The position numbers and the translations under genes are program-made. Below the pieces are notes generated by a model, which worked only from the letters and a program-made list of their open reading frames with translations, made no database searches and was not told the origin of the DNA. Positions 23,352 through 59,284 of a stretch of 64,000 nt of DNA are shown here, piece by piece. Position 1 is the first letter of the stretch. Each line of letters begins with the position of its first letter. The stretch comes from Leptodactylus fallax (taxonomy: Eukaryota > Chordata > Amphibia > Anura > Leptodactylidae). The stretch lies in contig CAMRHE010000115.1 of the NCBI GenBank assembly GCA_947044405.1, positions 1,364,001 through 1,428,000 of the forward strand. Direction: 5' to 3'.

Positions 23352-23769
23352 TAGGTGGGTGTTTGGTGAATATTTTAGCAGTATACTTTATTAACCTATT
23401 TTACTACCTTTTTGCAGAAAGGCTTTAAATTTGTACTAGTAATGCACTAAACTGTTACCAGGGAATATCTGTAGACGTTTGTATGACCAGTATGCATAGA
23501 TGTATCAGTTGCCAGGGGCAGTTCCCATCAAATAAGCATATAACCACTTTTATACCACCCGGATCAGGATTTCTGGTGTAAAATGAAGGCAGAGTTTTTC
23601 AGTTTTTATATGTTACCATAGTTCTAGCAGCAAGTCGGATGGTATAAACTGATATACAGGTCAGACTCTACCTGGTACTGCAACTTTAGAGCCTTTTTCT
23701 ACTAAAGGAAATGATATAGGTTAATAAAGTATATTACAAAAATGTTCACCAAACACCCCCCTAATATAC
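23352..23769. repeat. inverted-repeat element (~50-bp arms)
   Basis: Left arm TTAGGTGGGTGTTTGGTGAA through TATACTTTATTAACCTAT (23352-23403) and right arm, its inverse, at 23718-23769. About 310 bp lie between. A fragment of one arm recurs at 43625-43670. Confidence 0.7.
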
Positions 23770-24002
23770 TTTGTTAACCTATTTCACTTACTTTTAGTAG
23801 AAAACAGGCTCTAAAATTCTCCCTTCCAATGCTCTAAGCAAGCCTTGCCAGCAAGAGCCTGTCTTGTACACCCATATACTCACTGTATATTGCCAATAAG
23901 TACAGATAAAGTTGTTAAAGGGAGGGGGTCATTACAAATAGTTGTATCTCTGGTACATGATAGCCATAAGGCTGTGTAAATCGAGGAAGTAGAAGGCGTT
24001 GC

Positions 24003-24562
24003 TACCATGTTTCTCCGAAAATAAGACAGGGTCTTATATTTTTTTCTACGAAAAAAAAATCTTTCCTGATTTGCTCCAGACGAGTCTAGTTAAATGGTTA
24101 GGGTTAGTAACATTCACAGGGTAAGTGGGTCTTAAACAAACTTACTGGCAGTCTCTCTTTCTAAAAGTTAGAGAGAGGGTACAGTGCCACTGCCACACAA
24201 TCTCCTCTCCTTTATGCAAAAAAGGAAGAGCTGTGGTGGAGTGGCTGCGTCTGTGGGAGCGAGCAGGGGTGGCACCTGACATCTGGTCATGTAGGTAGTC
24301 AAGCCCACAGCATGGTAGTGGCTGGGGGGTGGGACCCAGGAGGCGGCACCTGGGAATGGGTAAGAAAATTTTGCTGTGTCGTGGCGGGAGGTAGCAGGGC
24401 ACTTGAGAGCTACCTATTCTCCCGTAGTCTCCGTGACGTAACCTAGCACTGGCGGCGCTGACTTTAACTAGGGCTTATTTTTGGAGTAGGGCTTATATTT
24501 CAAGCTTACTCCAAAAACCCGGCAAAATCAAAATAGGGCTTATTTTTGTAGAAAAATGGTAT
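24003..24562. mobile_element. MITE with ACCATGTTTCTCCGAAAATA ends
   Basis: Left TACCATGTTTCTCCGAAAAT and right inverse of TACCATTTTTCTACAAAAAT form terminal inverted repeats of about 28 bp. Inside, AGGGCTTATTTTTGGAGTAG is repeated near the right end. Lies immediately before the homopolymer stretch and the LTR element. Confidence 0.68.
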
Positions 24563-24577
24563 TTCAATGTTGAAATG

Positions 24578-24723
24578 TAAAAAAAAAAAAAAAAAAAAAA
24601 AGGAAGGAAACCCCCCTTCCACTACAAAAAAAAATTACCCCCCTCCCTCCCCCCCCCCCTTGTCTTCCCACCCCCCCCCCCCTTAATAAAAATTTTTTTT
24701 TTTAAAAAAAAAGAGGGGGGCGC

Positions 24724-24754
<31 letters not shown>

Positions 24755-24757
24755 AGA
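24578..24757. other. homopolymer-rich stretch (poly-A, poly-C, poly-T, poly-G)
   Basis: Runs of A (~23), C (~10-13), T and finally more than 30 G, in the place where the first ~150 bp of the 5' LTR should be. The abrupt homopolymers next to a clean LTR suggest a badly resolved assembly junction, not real sequence. Confidence 0.7.
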
Positions 24758-25617
24758 ATGTGAGCAGAGCTGCTGAGCCAGACATGTTATGTCTGGGGGA
24801 GTCTAAGAGCCACTGGTTCCTCTTTACTTCACAGTATATAGTTAGGTATGTGTTACCCCCTATATACTCACAGGACCTAGCTAGTAACCGTAGTTAGGGA
24901 TCCATATATATATATAGTTCAGGGCAGTGATAGGTTAGGCTTCCGAAGGCCAACTAGCTAGTTAGAGGCCCGGTGGCACTAGTAGTTTAGCTGGCAGGTT
25001 AAGGACTCAGTGTTAGGGTAGTCAGGCCTGCATCTACTGCCGTCACCGTCGCCCTGTTTGCTGCCTGTGAAGAATCTCACCACCATCATCATCATCTCCT
25101 GATCGGCTGTCTGTCATCTCCTGGAAGAATCCGAGGATCCACAGTCATCCACAGGGGCCCCTGCATCTCTTCTGTTGCCTGGAGGTATTGTGCACTGGAC
25201 TCTTGCTATATATCTATATATATATACCCGGGTATATAACCTAAGACGGTTGAGGACTTGCTGGTTGTTGTAGTATTGCTGTGTTCTGAGTATATTTTAT
25301 GTATGTATTATTACCCTGTTGATTCTTATAAAGCTACTGTTATAACCTTATGTGGTATCTGTATGTATTCTTCAGACTGTGAGATTAGTACAGTGATCCT
25401 TGTTAAGGCTACTAACTGTACTTCATGGGTAAGTCCCAGGAAGAGATCCTCCCTGTAATACAGAGGCTCTATCCTGGGTGGAGGCCCTGATATATTTCAT
25501 ATATGTTCCCACTCTTCCCTTCAGCGAAGGCTTCAGGTTCCATTATACACACAGGTCAGCGCCAGAGTCTGTTGCGGGAGGGATAATACTCATACCCCCC
25601 CCCCAAATAGGGCTACA
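24758..25617 (+). repeat. 5' LTR (truncated at its 5' end)
   Basis: Matches 31152-32011 base for base apart from two differences I saw (near 25487 and 25533). It lacks the TGTAGGGAAC start and the following ~150 bp present in the 3' LTR; homopolymer runs stand in their place. It ends AATAGGGCTACA, completing a TG...CA LTR with TGTAG/CTACA inverted tips. Confidence 0.9.
25208..25242 (+). promoter_or_regulatory. candidate LTR TATA region
   Basis: A TATATA-rich stretch just before a CCCGGG and another TATATAA, about 375-410 bp from the LTR end. It is the best core-promoter candidate in the LTR. The same stretch recurs near 31605-31635 in the 3' LTR. No transcription evidence. Confidence 0.35.
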
Positions 25618-25637
25618 TTTGGAGGCACTGCTGAGAT
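25618..25637 (+). promoter_or_regulatory. primer-binding region after the 5' LTR
   Basis: The sequence just after CTACA begins TTTGGAGGCACTGCTGAGA. A TGG two bases past the LTR is the usual form of a tRNA primer-binding site. I could not assign the matching tRNA. Confidence 0.5.
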
Positions 25638-25661
25638 TTAGAAGTGGGAATAATCATTGAT

Positions 25662-28600
25662 ATGGAGAAGCGATATAGCTCAGAGGGGAACCTCCCACTA
25701 GCTACTACATGGGATTACCGACCTCCTGTTCCTCCCCTGGTTCAGGTAAAGGAAGAACCCTGCTCAGCCAGTTATCCCCCCAGTATGGCCGTCGCTAGCA
25801 GTTCCTCTAGTGACAGTTCTATTAGCACTTTAGCCAGGCTGACTGAAATGTTAGCTCAGGGCCTGCAGGCCACTCACTACAAGAAACTAAAAGTATTCTC
25901 TGGTAATGTCCCAGTACCACAAGGGGAGGAAAACTTTGAGATATGGAAAGAACATACTCTCCAATGCCTGAAGGAATGGTCTTGCTCTGAAGAAGGCAAG
26001 CGGCAGCGTATCAGTGAAAGTTTGCGGTCTCCTGCTGCAGAATTGATCCGCTTGTACAGAGACTCTCATGAAGGAGTGAGTGCATTGGACTATATACAAG
26101 TACTGTCTGATCACTTTGAGCCATACTATGACCTTGCCCAGATGGTTGCTGATTACCGAATGGTTCGTCAAAAAGAAGGGGAAAATGTCTCTACTTTTAT
26201 TAACCGTTTACAGCTACTTCTTTCACGTCTGGTGTACCACGCAGCTATATCTACTTCAGAGGTAGACGCTATGAGAACCAGTCAGTTGGTGAGAGGGTTA
26301 CAACCTCATCATCCTCTTGCTCAAGTACTCAAGGTCTTACTATCTGATAGAGTCCTTCCATTTCCTGACTTAATGAAGTTAGTGAAGAAACAAGAAGCTG
26401 ACATTAGTTTTAGTACCCCTAAGAAAGCGAAAAGCATCTCTAAAGAAGATGTTGTTCCTAATTCAAACAAGGACAAACCAGCGGAGCGGTCAGAACTTAG
26501 ACAGTCCGCCACTCCACCCACTGCCACTCAACGGAGGAAGGATGCTAGAACCTGTTATAAATGTGGTCAGACGGGTCATACTGCCAGACAGTGTACGGAG
26601 GACAGTGAGGGATTGGGACACAGTGCTGTCTTCTCTATTCAGAATCAAAGACACCAAAGGAAGGCGGGCCGAGTAAAGACCAGAGGCGCTATCGCGGGCT
26701 CCAGGTCCGTTGTCAAAGTCACTGTCAATGGTCATGCCGCTCCTGCCCTGTTTGATACAGGATCTCAAGTGACCCTGATTTATCGCTCGTTCTACCAAAA
26801 GTATCTGAGGGATATACCTCTTCAGTCTACAGGACAAATGAAATTGTGGGGGCTTAATTCAGGATCATATCCTGTAGATGGCAGCCTACAAGTAGTTATA
26901 GCTGTCCCTGAATTAGAAGATCAGAGTGTCGCTCCCATGAAGATTACGGCTCTTGTCTGTCCTGATACAGGGGATTCTTGTGCAGCTCCTGTGATACTTG
27001 GCACTAATTGTCCCGCAGTGCATTATGCTTTTCAGAAGTTTCTTGGAAGAGATTGGAACCCTGCAGCTCAGCCGGTGAATATATCTTCTGATCTTAGAGA
27101 ACTCTGTGATGCCCTGTCTACTGGCTATCGACATGGAATGGTATATCATATCGGTGAGAGAACCGTGGAAGTTCCTGCCGGCGGGGAGAGAATTCTGAGA
27201 GTAGCCTCCAGCATTGCTCCCGATTTGCTTGAAGGGGGGAGTTATGTCCTTATGGAAACCCCTGAAGAAATGATTAACCAGAATGGCTGGATGGTGATCC
27301 CAGAGAGAAAGGACTGGAGAAATAAAGTGGAGTTATCTACCTGTGTGACAGTGAGGAACTGTTCACCGCATCCGATCGTAATTGGACCATTCCAGAATGT
27401 GGCCCACTGCTACCCTGTGCTTGGAGTAAATCCATACGCTGAAGTGTGCAGGATTCAAATCCGAGATGCAATCCCTAATCTCAATCTTGACTTGAGTGAT
27501 CCACATTTACCAGAGGCCTGGAATCAGCGACTGACACAGAAGTTGTCTGAATTATCGGAAGTGTTCTCCATGGATGATATGGATGTAGGTTGTGCTAAAA
27601 GTGCTCAACACACTTTCCGATTGACCGATTCTACTCCCTTCCGGGAGCGACCACGGAGAGTTGCTCCAAAGGATGTTGATGAGTTAAGACAGACTCTACA
27701 GCAAATGAAAGGTCAGGGGATCATTGTGGACAGTAAGAGCCCCTATGCCTCACCTATTGTGGTGGTAAGAAAAAAATCTGGAGCAATTCGCCTATGTGTG
27801 GATTACAGAACTCTGAACCGGAGAACCTTACCTGATCAGTATACACTGCCGAGAATTGAAGAAGCTCTGGAAGCTCTGAATGGAAACTGTTGGTTCACAG
27901 TGCTGGACCTAAGATCGGGATACTATCAAGTCCCAATGGCACCTGAGGATCAGGAAAAGACAGCTTTCATATGCCCCTTGGGTTTCTTTCAGTTCACTCG
28001 TATGCCGCAAGGTACAAAAGGTGCGCCAGCAACGTTCCAAAGGTTGATGGAAAGAGTGTTAGGTGATTTAGTGCCCCGGGAATGCCTTGTATATCTTGAT
28101 GACATTATTGTGTTTGGAAAGACGCTGGAAGAACATGAAGAACGACTCATGAGAGTACTCCATCGCTTAAAAGAAGAGGGGCTGAAGTTGTCGGCTGACA
28201 AATGCAAATTTTGTAGATCTTCGGTCACTTATGTAGGTCATATTGTTTCTGCTGAAGGAGTTGCTACCGATCCTGGTAAGATTGAAGCTGTGGTGAATTG
28301 GCCCCGACCGCAAAATATTACGGAGTTGCAATCTTTCTTGGGGTTTTGTGGATTCTATCGACGATTTGTGGAAGGATATTCAAAAATTGCTCGAGCCCTC
28401 CTCGACCTGTTGAAGAGTGATGCAGGAGATCCGGGAAAGAAGAAAGGGTCTTCCAAAAGCCTTTTTGGCGATAGGTGGACTGCGGATTGTGAAGAAGCAT
28501 TTAAGTTGTTGAAGAAGAAATTGACAGAAGCTCCCGTTCTGGCTTATGCTGATGCACAGAAGCCATATGTGCTACATGTAGATGCCAGCTTTGAAGGATT

Positions 28601-30881
28601 AGGTGGCGTGCTGCACCAAGAATACCCGGCCGGGTTACGGCCCATAGCTTTCATAAGTCGAAGTCTTTCTCCCAGCGAGAAAAATTATCCAGTACATAAA
28701 TTGGAGTTTTTGGCGCTCAAGTGGGCCATTGTTGATAAATTACATGACTATTTATACGGAGCCACGTTTGAAGTAAGAACAGACAACAATCCACTGACAT
28801 ACGTTTTGTCAACCGCTAAACTCGATGCTACAGGACATCGCTGGTTAGCAGCTTTATCCCACTACCAATTCACACTCAAGTATAAATCGGGGCCTAAGAA
28901 CATTGGGGCAGATGCTCTATCAAGACGGCCTGGATTACCTAGTCCGGAAGTAGTGGATGAATGGGAAGAAGTGCCAAGTCCTGGAGTAGGAGCTTTGTGT
29001 GCCATGGCTGCTGTAGTTGAAGACCGAGTAGCCTTTTCTGAAACTCGGCTTATTGACTTTATTGGGGGAGGTCCCGAAGCTGTACCAGACATGTTTGCCT
29101 ACCCTGCCGCTTTAGGATCCTTTGAGAGTTGTTCTATATCTTCAAAGCGAATGATCTGGAGTCAAAAGACTGATCCTTTAATTGGACCTCTTTATCAAGC
29201 AGTGAGTTCTCAAGACAGAGAAATGTTAAAGACATCCCTACCCTCTGAATGCAGTCAACTTCTACGAGATTGGGAGAAGTTTGAAATAGACAATGGCCTA
29301 CTTTATCGTGTGGTGCTGTATCATGATCACCCTGGAAGGCGCCAACTAGTTATTCCAAGCTGCTTTCAGAAGATGATTTTCCGAAGTCTGCATGATTATC
29401 ATGGTCATTTGGGACCTGAGAAGACTTATGGCCTAATACAAGACCGATTCTACTGGCCCAAAATGAGAGATACCGTGACTCGTCTGTGTAGGTGCTGTCG
29501 CAGATGTTTGCAGAGGAAGACTGTCCCGGTTCGAGCGGCCTTCATGGGACACTTGAAGAGTTCGGGCCCCATGGATCTTGTCTGCATAGACTTCCTTTGT
29601 ATTGACAACGACTCCAGAGGATTTGGAAATGTATTGGTGGTGACTGATCACTTCACACGATATGCTCAAGCCTTTCCGACTAAGGATCAAAAAGCAGTCA
29701 CTGTTGCAAGAGTGCTTTGGGAAAAGTATTTTATCCATTATGGCTTACCACACCGGTTGCATTCTGATCAAGGCCGGGATTTTGAGAGTAACCTGATCAA
29801 AGAGTTACTTCAGTTGTTGAACATCCGCAAAAGTCGGACGACGCCTTACCATCCAGAGGGAGATGCCCTTCCTGAAAGATTTAACAGGACTTTACTTGAT
29901 ATGCTTGGTACCTTACGAATTGAGGATAAGCGATCCTGGAGTCGAAAAGTGGAGGCTATGGTGCATGCCTATAATAGTACAAGGCACGAGAGCACAGGAT
30001 ATTCACCATACTTTCTGATATTTGGAAGAGAGCCTAGGCTACCTATTGACATCTTGTTGGGAGTCTCTACCGATGGTATCAGTCATCGAGATCATTACCG
30101 ATACGTGGCACGTTTGAAAGAAACGCTTAAGAGTGCTTATCAGCTGGCTGAGGAAAATGCGGCCAAAGTGAATGAAGGAAATAAAAGGAGATTTGATCTT
30201 CGAGTAAGATACCGAGAATTGAACCCTGGGGACCATGTTCTGCTACGGAATTTGGGAGCATCTGCAAAACATAAGCTGGCTGATCGATGGCGGAGTGAAC
30301 TCTTTACAGTGGTAGATCGGTTGCCTGGAATACCAGTCTACAAGATAAAAGGACGGGACGGGAGGATCAGGACTTGGCATAGAAATCATTTGTTGCCTGT
30401 ACCTCAGATTGATGGTATGGATATCTCCAATGATGGCTCGGCCTGCGATTCTCCACAGTCTTTAGCCGATATTCCACCTGACCTTCCTGAAACTCCTGAG
30501 AGTGATTGGACTGTGGCTCCTGAAGTTCCTAGATCACCAGTATCTTCTCCTTCAGGGAGACCTATGAACCCTCAAACTCCAGAATTCGTACCTAGATCTG
30601 TGTCTACAGATGAGCAGGGATCTAGCTCTCCTACGCCACCAGCACCATCCCCTCCCATGGCAGACAACCCTAGTTTAGGGCCTGGACATGCTAGTTTACC
30701 TCAGAGAGAGGTACGGAGAGGAGAGAGAATTAGACACCCTCCACCTATGCTGACATATGATAGTTTGGGGGACCCCAGATTTACTACTCAGCCTCATTTA
30801 TACCATGCTTGGGTGGGTGCAGTGTCCACTTTGGTCAATATGTTACCAATTTTCGCTCCTGCTGGCATGTATACCTATTAA
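25662..30881 (+). CDS. Gag-Pol polyprotein of the LTR retrotransposon (1739 aa)
   Basis: A single uninterrupted frame. The first ATG in it is at 25662; an upstream GTG at 25644 is not a likely start. Gag: a PNMA-like capsid at about residues 55-250, including LRSPAAELI from 121, and a CCHC zinc knuckle CYKCGQTGHTARQC at 298-311. Protease: active-site DTG at 365-367. Reverse transcriptase: about 676-860 with YLDD at 811-814. RNase H: about 946-1086, with an Asp at 974 in HVDAS. Integrase: HHCC finger at about 1240-1285, catalytic Asp1310, Asp1369 and Glu1405 (35 residues between the last two), then a GPY/F-like segment near 1530-1590. A Pro/Ser-rich tail of about 150 residues follows; no chromodomain was recognised. 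Gag and Pol are fused without frameshift or stop. All catalytic residues looked for are present, so the element may be autonomous. Confidence 0.93.
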   Translation: MEKRYSSEGNLPLATTWDYRPPVPPLVQVKEEPCSASYPPSMAVASSSSSDSSISTLARLTEMLAQGLQATHYKKLKVFSGNVPVPQGEENFEIWKEHTLQCLKEWSCSEEGKRQRISESLRSPAAELIRLYRDSHEGVSALDYIQVLSDHFEPYYDLAQMVADYRMVRQKEGENVSTFINRLQLLLSRLVYHAAISTSEVDAMRTSQLVRGLQPHHPLAQVLKVLLSDRVLPFPDLMKLVKKQEADISFSTPKKAKSISKEDVVPNSNKDKPAERSELRQSATPPTATQRRKDARTCYKCGQTGHTARQCTEDSEGLGHSAVFSIQNQRHQRKAGRVKTRGAIAGSRSVVKVTVNGHAAPALFDTGSQVTLIYRSFYQKYLRDIPLQSTGQMKLWGLNSGSYPVDGSLQVVIAVPELEDQSVAPMKITALVCPDTGDSCAAPVILGTNCPAVHYAFQKFLGRDWNPAAQPVNISSDLRELCDALSTGYRHGMVYHIGERTVEVPAGGERILRVASSIAPDLLEGGSYVLMETPEEMINQNGWMVIPERKDWRNKVELSTCVTVRNCSPHPIVIGPFQNVAHCYPVLGVNPYAEVCRIQIRDAIPNLNLDLSDPHLPEAWNQRLTQKLSELSEVFSMDDMDVGCAKSAQHTFRLTDSTPFRERPRRVAPKDVDELRQTLQQMKGQGIIVDSKSPYASPIVVVRKKSGAIRLCVDYRTLNRRTLPDQYTLPRIEEALEALNGNCWFTVLDLRSGYYQVPMAPEDQEKTAFICPLGFFQFTRMPQGTKGAPATFQRLMERVLGDLVPRECLVYLDDIIVFGKTLEEHEERLMRVLHRLKEEGLKLSADKCKFCRSSVTYVGHIVSAEGVATDPGKIEAVVNWPRPQNITELQSFLGFCGFYRRFVEGYSKIARALLDLLKSDAGDPGKKKGSSKSLFGDRWTADCEEAFKLLKKKLTEAPVLAYADAQKPYVLHVDASFEGLGGVLHQEYPAGLRPIAFISRSLSPSEKNYPVHKLEFLALKWAIVDKLHDYLYGATFEVRTDNNPLTYVLSTAKLDATGHRWLAALSHYQFTLKYKSGPKNIGADALSRRPGLPSPEVVDEWEEVPSPGVGALCAMAAVVEDRVAFSETRLIDFIGGGPEAVPDMFAYPAALGSFESCSISSKRMIWSQKTDPLIGPLYQAVSSQDREMLKTSLPSECSQLLRDWEKFEIDNGLLYRVVLYHDHPGRRQLVIPSCFQKMIFRSLHDYHGHLGPEKTYGLIQDRFYWPKMRDTVTRLCRCCRRCLQRKTVPVRAAFMGHLKSSGPMDLVCIDFLCIDNDSRGFGNVLVVTDHFTRYAQAFPTKDQKAVTVARVLWEKYFIHYGLPHRLHSDQGRDFESNLIKELLQLLNIRKSRTTPYHPEGDALPERFNRTLLDMLGTLRIEDKRSWSRKVEAMVHAYNSTRHESTGYSPYFLIFGREPRLPIDILLGVSTDGISHRDHYRYVARLKETLKSAYQLAEENAAKVNEGNKRRFDLRVRYRELNPGDHVLLRNLGASAKHKLADRWRSELFTVVDRLPGIPVYKIKGRDGRIRTWHRNHLLPVPQIDGMDISNDGSACDSPQSLADIPPDLPETPESDWTVAPEVPRSPVSSPSGRPMNPQTPEFVPRSVSTDEQGSSSPTPPAPSPPMADNPSLGPGHASLPQREVRRGERIRHPPPMLTYDSLGDPRFTTQPHLYHAWVGAVSTLVNMLPIFAPAGMYTY

Positions 30882-30990
30882 CCTGTTGTGACTCTGTAAA
30901 TGCAAAAGCAACCATATTGATATTGTCATTGGTAATGTTGACTGTATACTATGACTTTGTATGTCTTTGACGTGACGTAAAGATTTCACC

Positions 30991-31000
30991 AGAGGGAGAG
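30991..31000 (+). promoter_or_regulatory. polypurine tract
   Basis: AGAGGGAGAG directly before the TGTAGGGAAC start of the 3' LTR. This is the usual plus-strand primer position, and it fixes the LTR boundary. Confidence 0.8.
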
Positions 31001-32011
31001 TGTAGGGAACTGCCATTTCTACTAGTATATAATGTATCTGGCTTCTTTGCCCCTGCAGTTTGGCTTCAGAGACCCCAGGCATTTAGTGCAAGTTTTGTTT
31101 TGTAAATACAGTGAGTCAGACACATGTGAGGCAGAGCTGCTGGGGGGAGAGATGTGAGCAGAGCTGCTGAGCCAGACATGTTATGTCTGGGGGAGTCTAA
31201 GAGCCACTGGTTCCTCTTTACTTCACAGTATATAGTTAGGTATGTGTTACCCCCTATATACTCACAGGACCTAGCTAGTAACCGTAGTTAGGGATCCATA
31301 TATATATATAGTTCAGGGCAGTGATAGGTTAGGCTTCCGAAGGCCAACTAGCTAGTTAGAGGCCCGGTGGCACTAGTAGTTTAGCTGGCAGGTTAAGGAC
31401 TCAGTGTTAGGGTAGTCAGGCCTGCATCTACTGCCGTCACCGTCGCCCTGTTTGCTGCCTGTGAAGAATCTCACCACCATCATCATCATCTCCTGATCGG
31501 CTGTCTGTCATCTCCTGGAAGAATCCGAGGATCCACAGTCATCCACAGGGGCCCCTGCATCTCTTCTGTTGCCTGGAGGTATTGTGCACTGGACTCTTGC
31601 TATATATCTATATATATATACCCGGGTATATAACCTAAGACGGTTGAGGACTTGCTGGTTGTTGTAGTATTGCTGTGTTCTGAGTATATTTTATGTATGT
31701 ATTATTACCCTGTTGATTCTTATAAAGCTACTGTTATAACCTTATGTGGTATCTGTATGTATTCTTCAGACTGTGAGATTAGTACAGTGATCCTTGTTAA
31801 GGCTACTAACTGTACTTCATGGGTAAGTCCCAGGAAGAGATCCTCCCTGTAATACAGAGGCTCTATCCTGGGTGGAGGCACTGATATATTTCATATATGT
31901 TCCCACTCTTCCCTTCAGCGAAGGCTTCAGGTCCCATTATACACACAGGTCAGCGCCAGAGTCTGTTGCGGGAGGGATAATACTCATACCCCCCCCCCAA
32001 ATAGGGCTACA
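31001..32011 (+). repeat. 3' LTR (complete, 1011 bp)
   Basis: Begins TGTAGGGAAC after the polypurine tract and ends GGGCTACA. It is the only complete LTR copy and shows what the 5' LTR lacks (its first ~151 bp). It contains a short CCATCATCATCATC stretch and TATA-rich DNA. The bases after it start CAATC, which would be the target-site duplication. Confidence 0.9.
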
Positions 32012-32548
32012 CAATCAAAAATAATTCTTAAAAAATAAACAAATAGGGCACTTTAGCTTAAATGAATTCGGAGACCAGGGTCATCTAACCTGTAGGTGAG
32101 GTCCCAGAGGCATTTATGGCACATAACATTAGCCCATCTGTATATATCACACAGATAATGTTCATGTATGGATAACGTTATACTTTATTTTACTCTTAAA
32201 CTGATAAATAATTTGACAATAACATTCACAGATACACACTTGGCAAAGAGGAGGCAATAAAGTCTAAATGTGCGCTTTTCCGAAAAATCTAGTCACCCGT
32301 TCCACACTAAAGTGAAAAATACTTATACATAGAGAACATCACTATAGTCCTCATATATCATGAGCAGAAGAGTCCTGGTTTCCCATAGGAACCCATCAGA
32401 GTCCAGCTTTCACTTCCTATACTGGCCTGTGCAAATAAAACCTGGACTCAGATTGGTCACTTGTTATCAGAGAGACAATACCAGAGGCACATAATGGGAA
32501 TAAGGGTAAGCTCTATAAGCAGTGTCATGGCCTCTGCTATCAGGAAGT
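32012..32548. other. gap between the LTR element and NFU1 stop; likely NFU1 3' UTR
   Basis: No ORF of note. The minus strand runs from the NFU1 stop through the AATAAA candidate at 32184, so most of this is probably 3' UTR (inferred). Confidence 0.5.
32184..32189 (-). promoter_or_regulatory. candidate NFU1 polyadenylation signal (AATAAA)
   Basis: AATAAA on the minus strand, about 360 bp past the NFU1 stop, and the first canonical hexamer I noticed. It lies about 170 bp before the convergent LTR retrotransposon. The hexamer is seen; its use is inferred. Confidence 0.4.
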
Positions 32549-58294
<25,746 letters not shown>

Positions 58295-58297
58295 CTT

Positions 58298-59284
58298 TGT
58301 TGCCCTTCTCTCAGGCCCCCGCAGATCACACACTAGAGCCTAGAGCTGTCCGTGTTAATGCCTGCGCTCAGTGCGGTATTATAAAAGCTCTGCTGACTTG
58401 GTAGGAATTATAGTTCGACAAGCACTTTGTAGGTGGAGACTTTTATGGATGTTAGTAAATGTGTACAGAGTCTTATTACTACATAGTGAGATATTACAGG
58501 GCACTGATAGAAAATGGAAAACTATTTTATATATAAATAATATAATAACAGTATTATTGTACTTGAGAGTAGGACATGATTGCACACCTATCCCTTTACT
58601 AGTCAATGAGAACAGTTTGTGTGTGTAACTGTATTCCTATAAGGTTCCATTCACACATTGCGTCTGGTAACACCAAGTGGACTCACTGTGAAAATTGTGA
58701 AAATAACATCATTTACTACCCCCTGCTGGCATGAATTGGCACGCATACCATACCTGTACATGTGAATAAGGCGTAAAAGCCACATAGCCAATAATCACCT
58801 AAACAAACCATTGCAACTTGCAGCAAAACCACGTGCAGCTGTCAGCGGCAGCTCTACATGTGAATGTGCCCCAATACTGCTGCCACATGCCCCTGAAGTT
58901 GTGTCGGCCCAGTGGTGCTCCAATAAGCGCCGGTACTTGTCTCAGTTGTAGGCTCAGCCATTCCCAGAAATGGTGGTTCCCCAAACAACAGGCAATGATC
59001 AAGATTGAACATTCCAAGAAACTTCTGATCCCCATCATTGTTCTCTCATCTTCACATGTAAATTAGCTTTAGGGATAGATGTTGGTGCTGAAAATAGGGG
59101 TTTCCACTTGTGGGAATCTTTTAGGCTGTATTCACACTAACAGTATTCACGGACAAATCAGATTTCATAGATCCGACTCTCCCATTGAGAGTCAACCAAA
59201 TAGTGTGAATAAATCCTTAATGTAAGTGGTTAACGGTATCTTCAGATGGTGGCAAATGAAGAAGAATTTGAGGCGGACATCCTC
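58298..59284. other. NFU1 upstream region
   Basis: The first ~80 bp is GC-richer and probably contains the promoter and 5' UTR. Further upstream is a small inverted repeat at 59121-59216 (TTCACACTAACAG / TAGTGTGAATAA). No divergent gene was recognised. Confidence 0.5.

Larger units (their letters stand above)
24758..32011 (+). mobile_element. Ty3/gypsy-type LTR retrotransposon with PNMA-like Gag, coding-intact
   Basis: The order is 5' LTR (first ~150 bp missing), primer-binding region, one Gag-Pol frame, polypurine tract, 3' LTR. Pol order is protease, reverse transcriptase, RNase H, integrase, which places it with Ty3/gypsy elements and not Ty1/copia. The two LTRs align without gaps over 860 bp and I counted two mismatches, so the insertion is young. 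No envelope-like ORF lies between the Gag-Pol stop and the polypurine tract. It sits about 540 bp past the NFU1 stop codon in the opposite orientation, so transcription would converge. The 5-bp target duplication cannot be checked because the 5' edge is lost. Confidence 0.92.

Noticed and set aside
24721..24754. Poly-G as a G-quadruplex or regulatory tract
   Set aside because: Its position exactly where LTR sequence is missing makes an assembly artefact more likely.
25258..25458. Small ORF (66 codons) in the 5' LTR, repeated at 31652 in the 3' LTR
   Set aside because: Its presence twice is explained by LTR duplication. No start context or family resemblance supports a protein.
25644..25661. 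Start of Gag-Pol at 25644
   Set aside because: The codon there is GTG. The first ATG in frame is 25662, a more likely start in a vertebrate element.
30882..31000. An envelope-like gene after Pol
   Set aside because: Only about 120 bp separate the Pol stop from the 3' LTR, too short for one.
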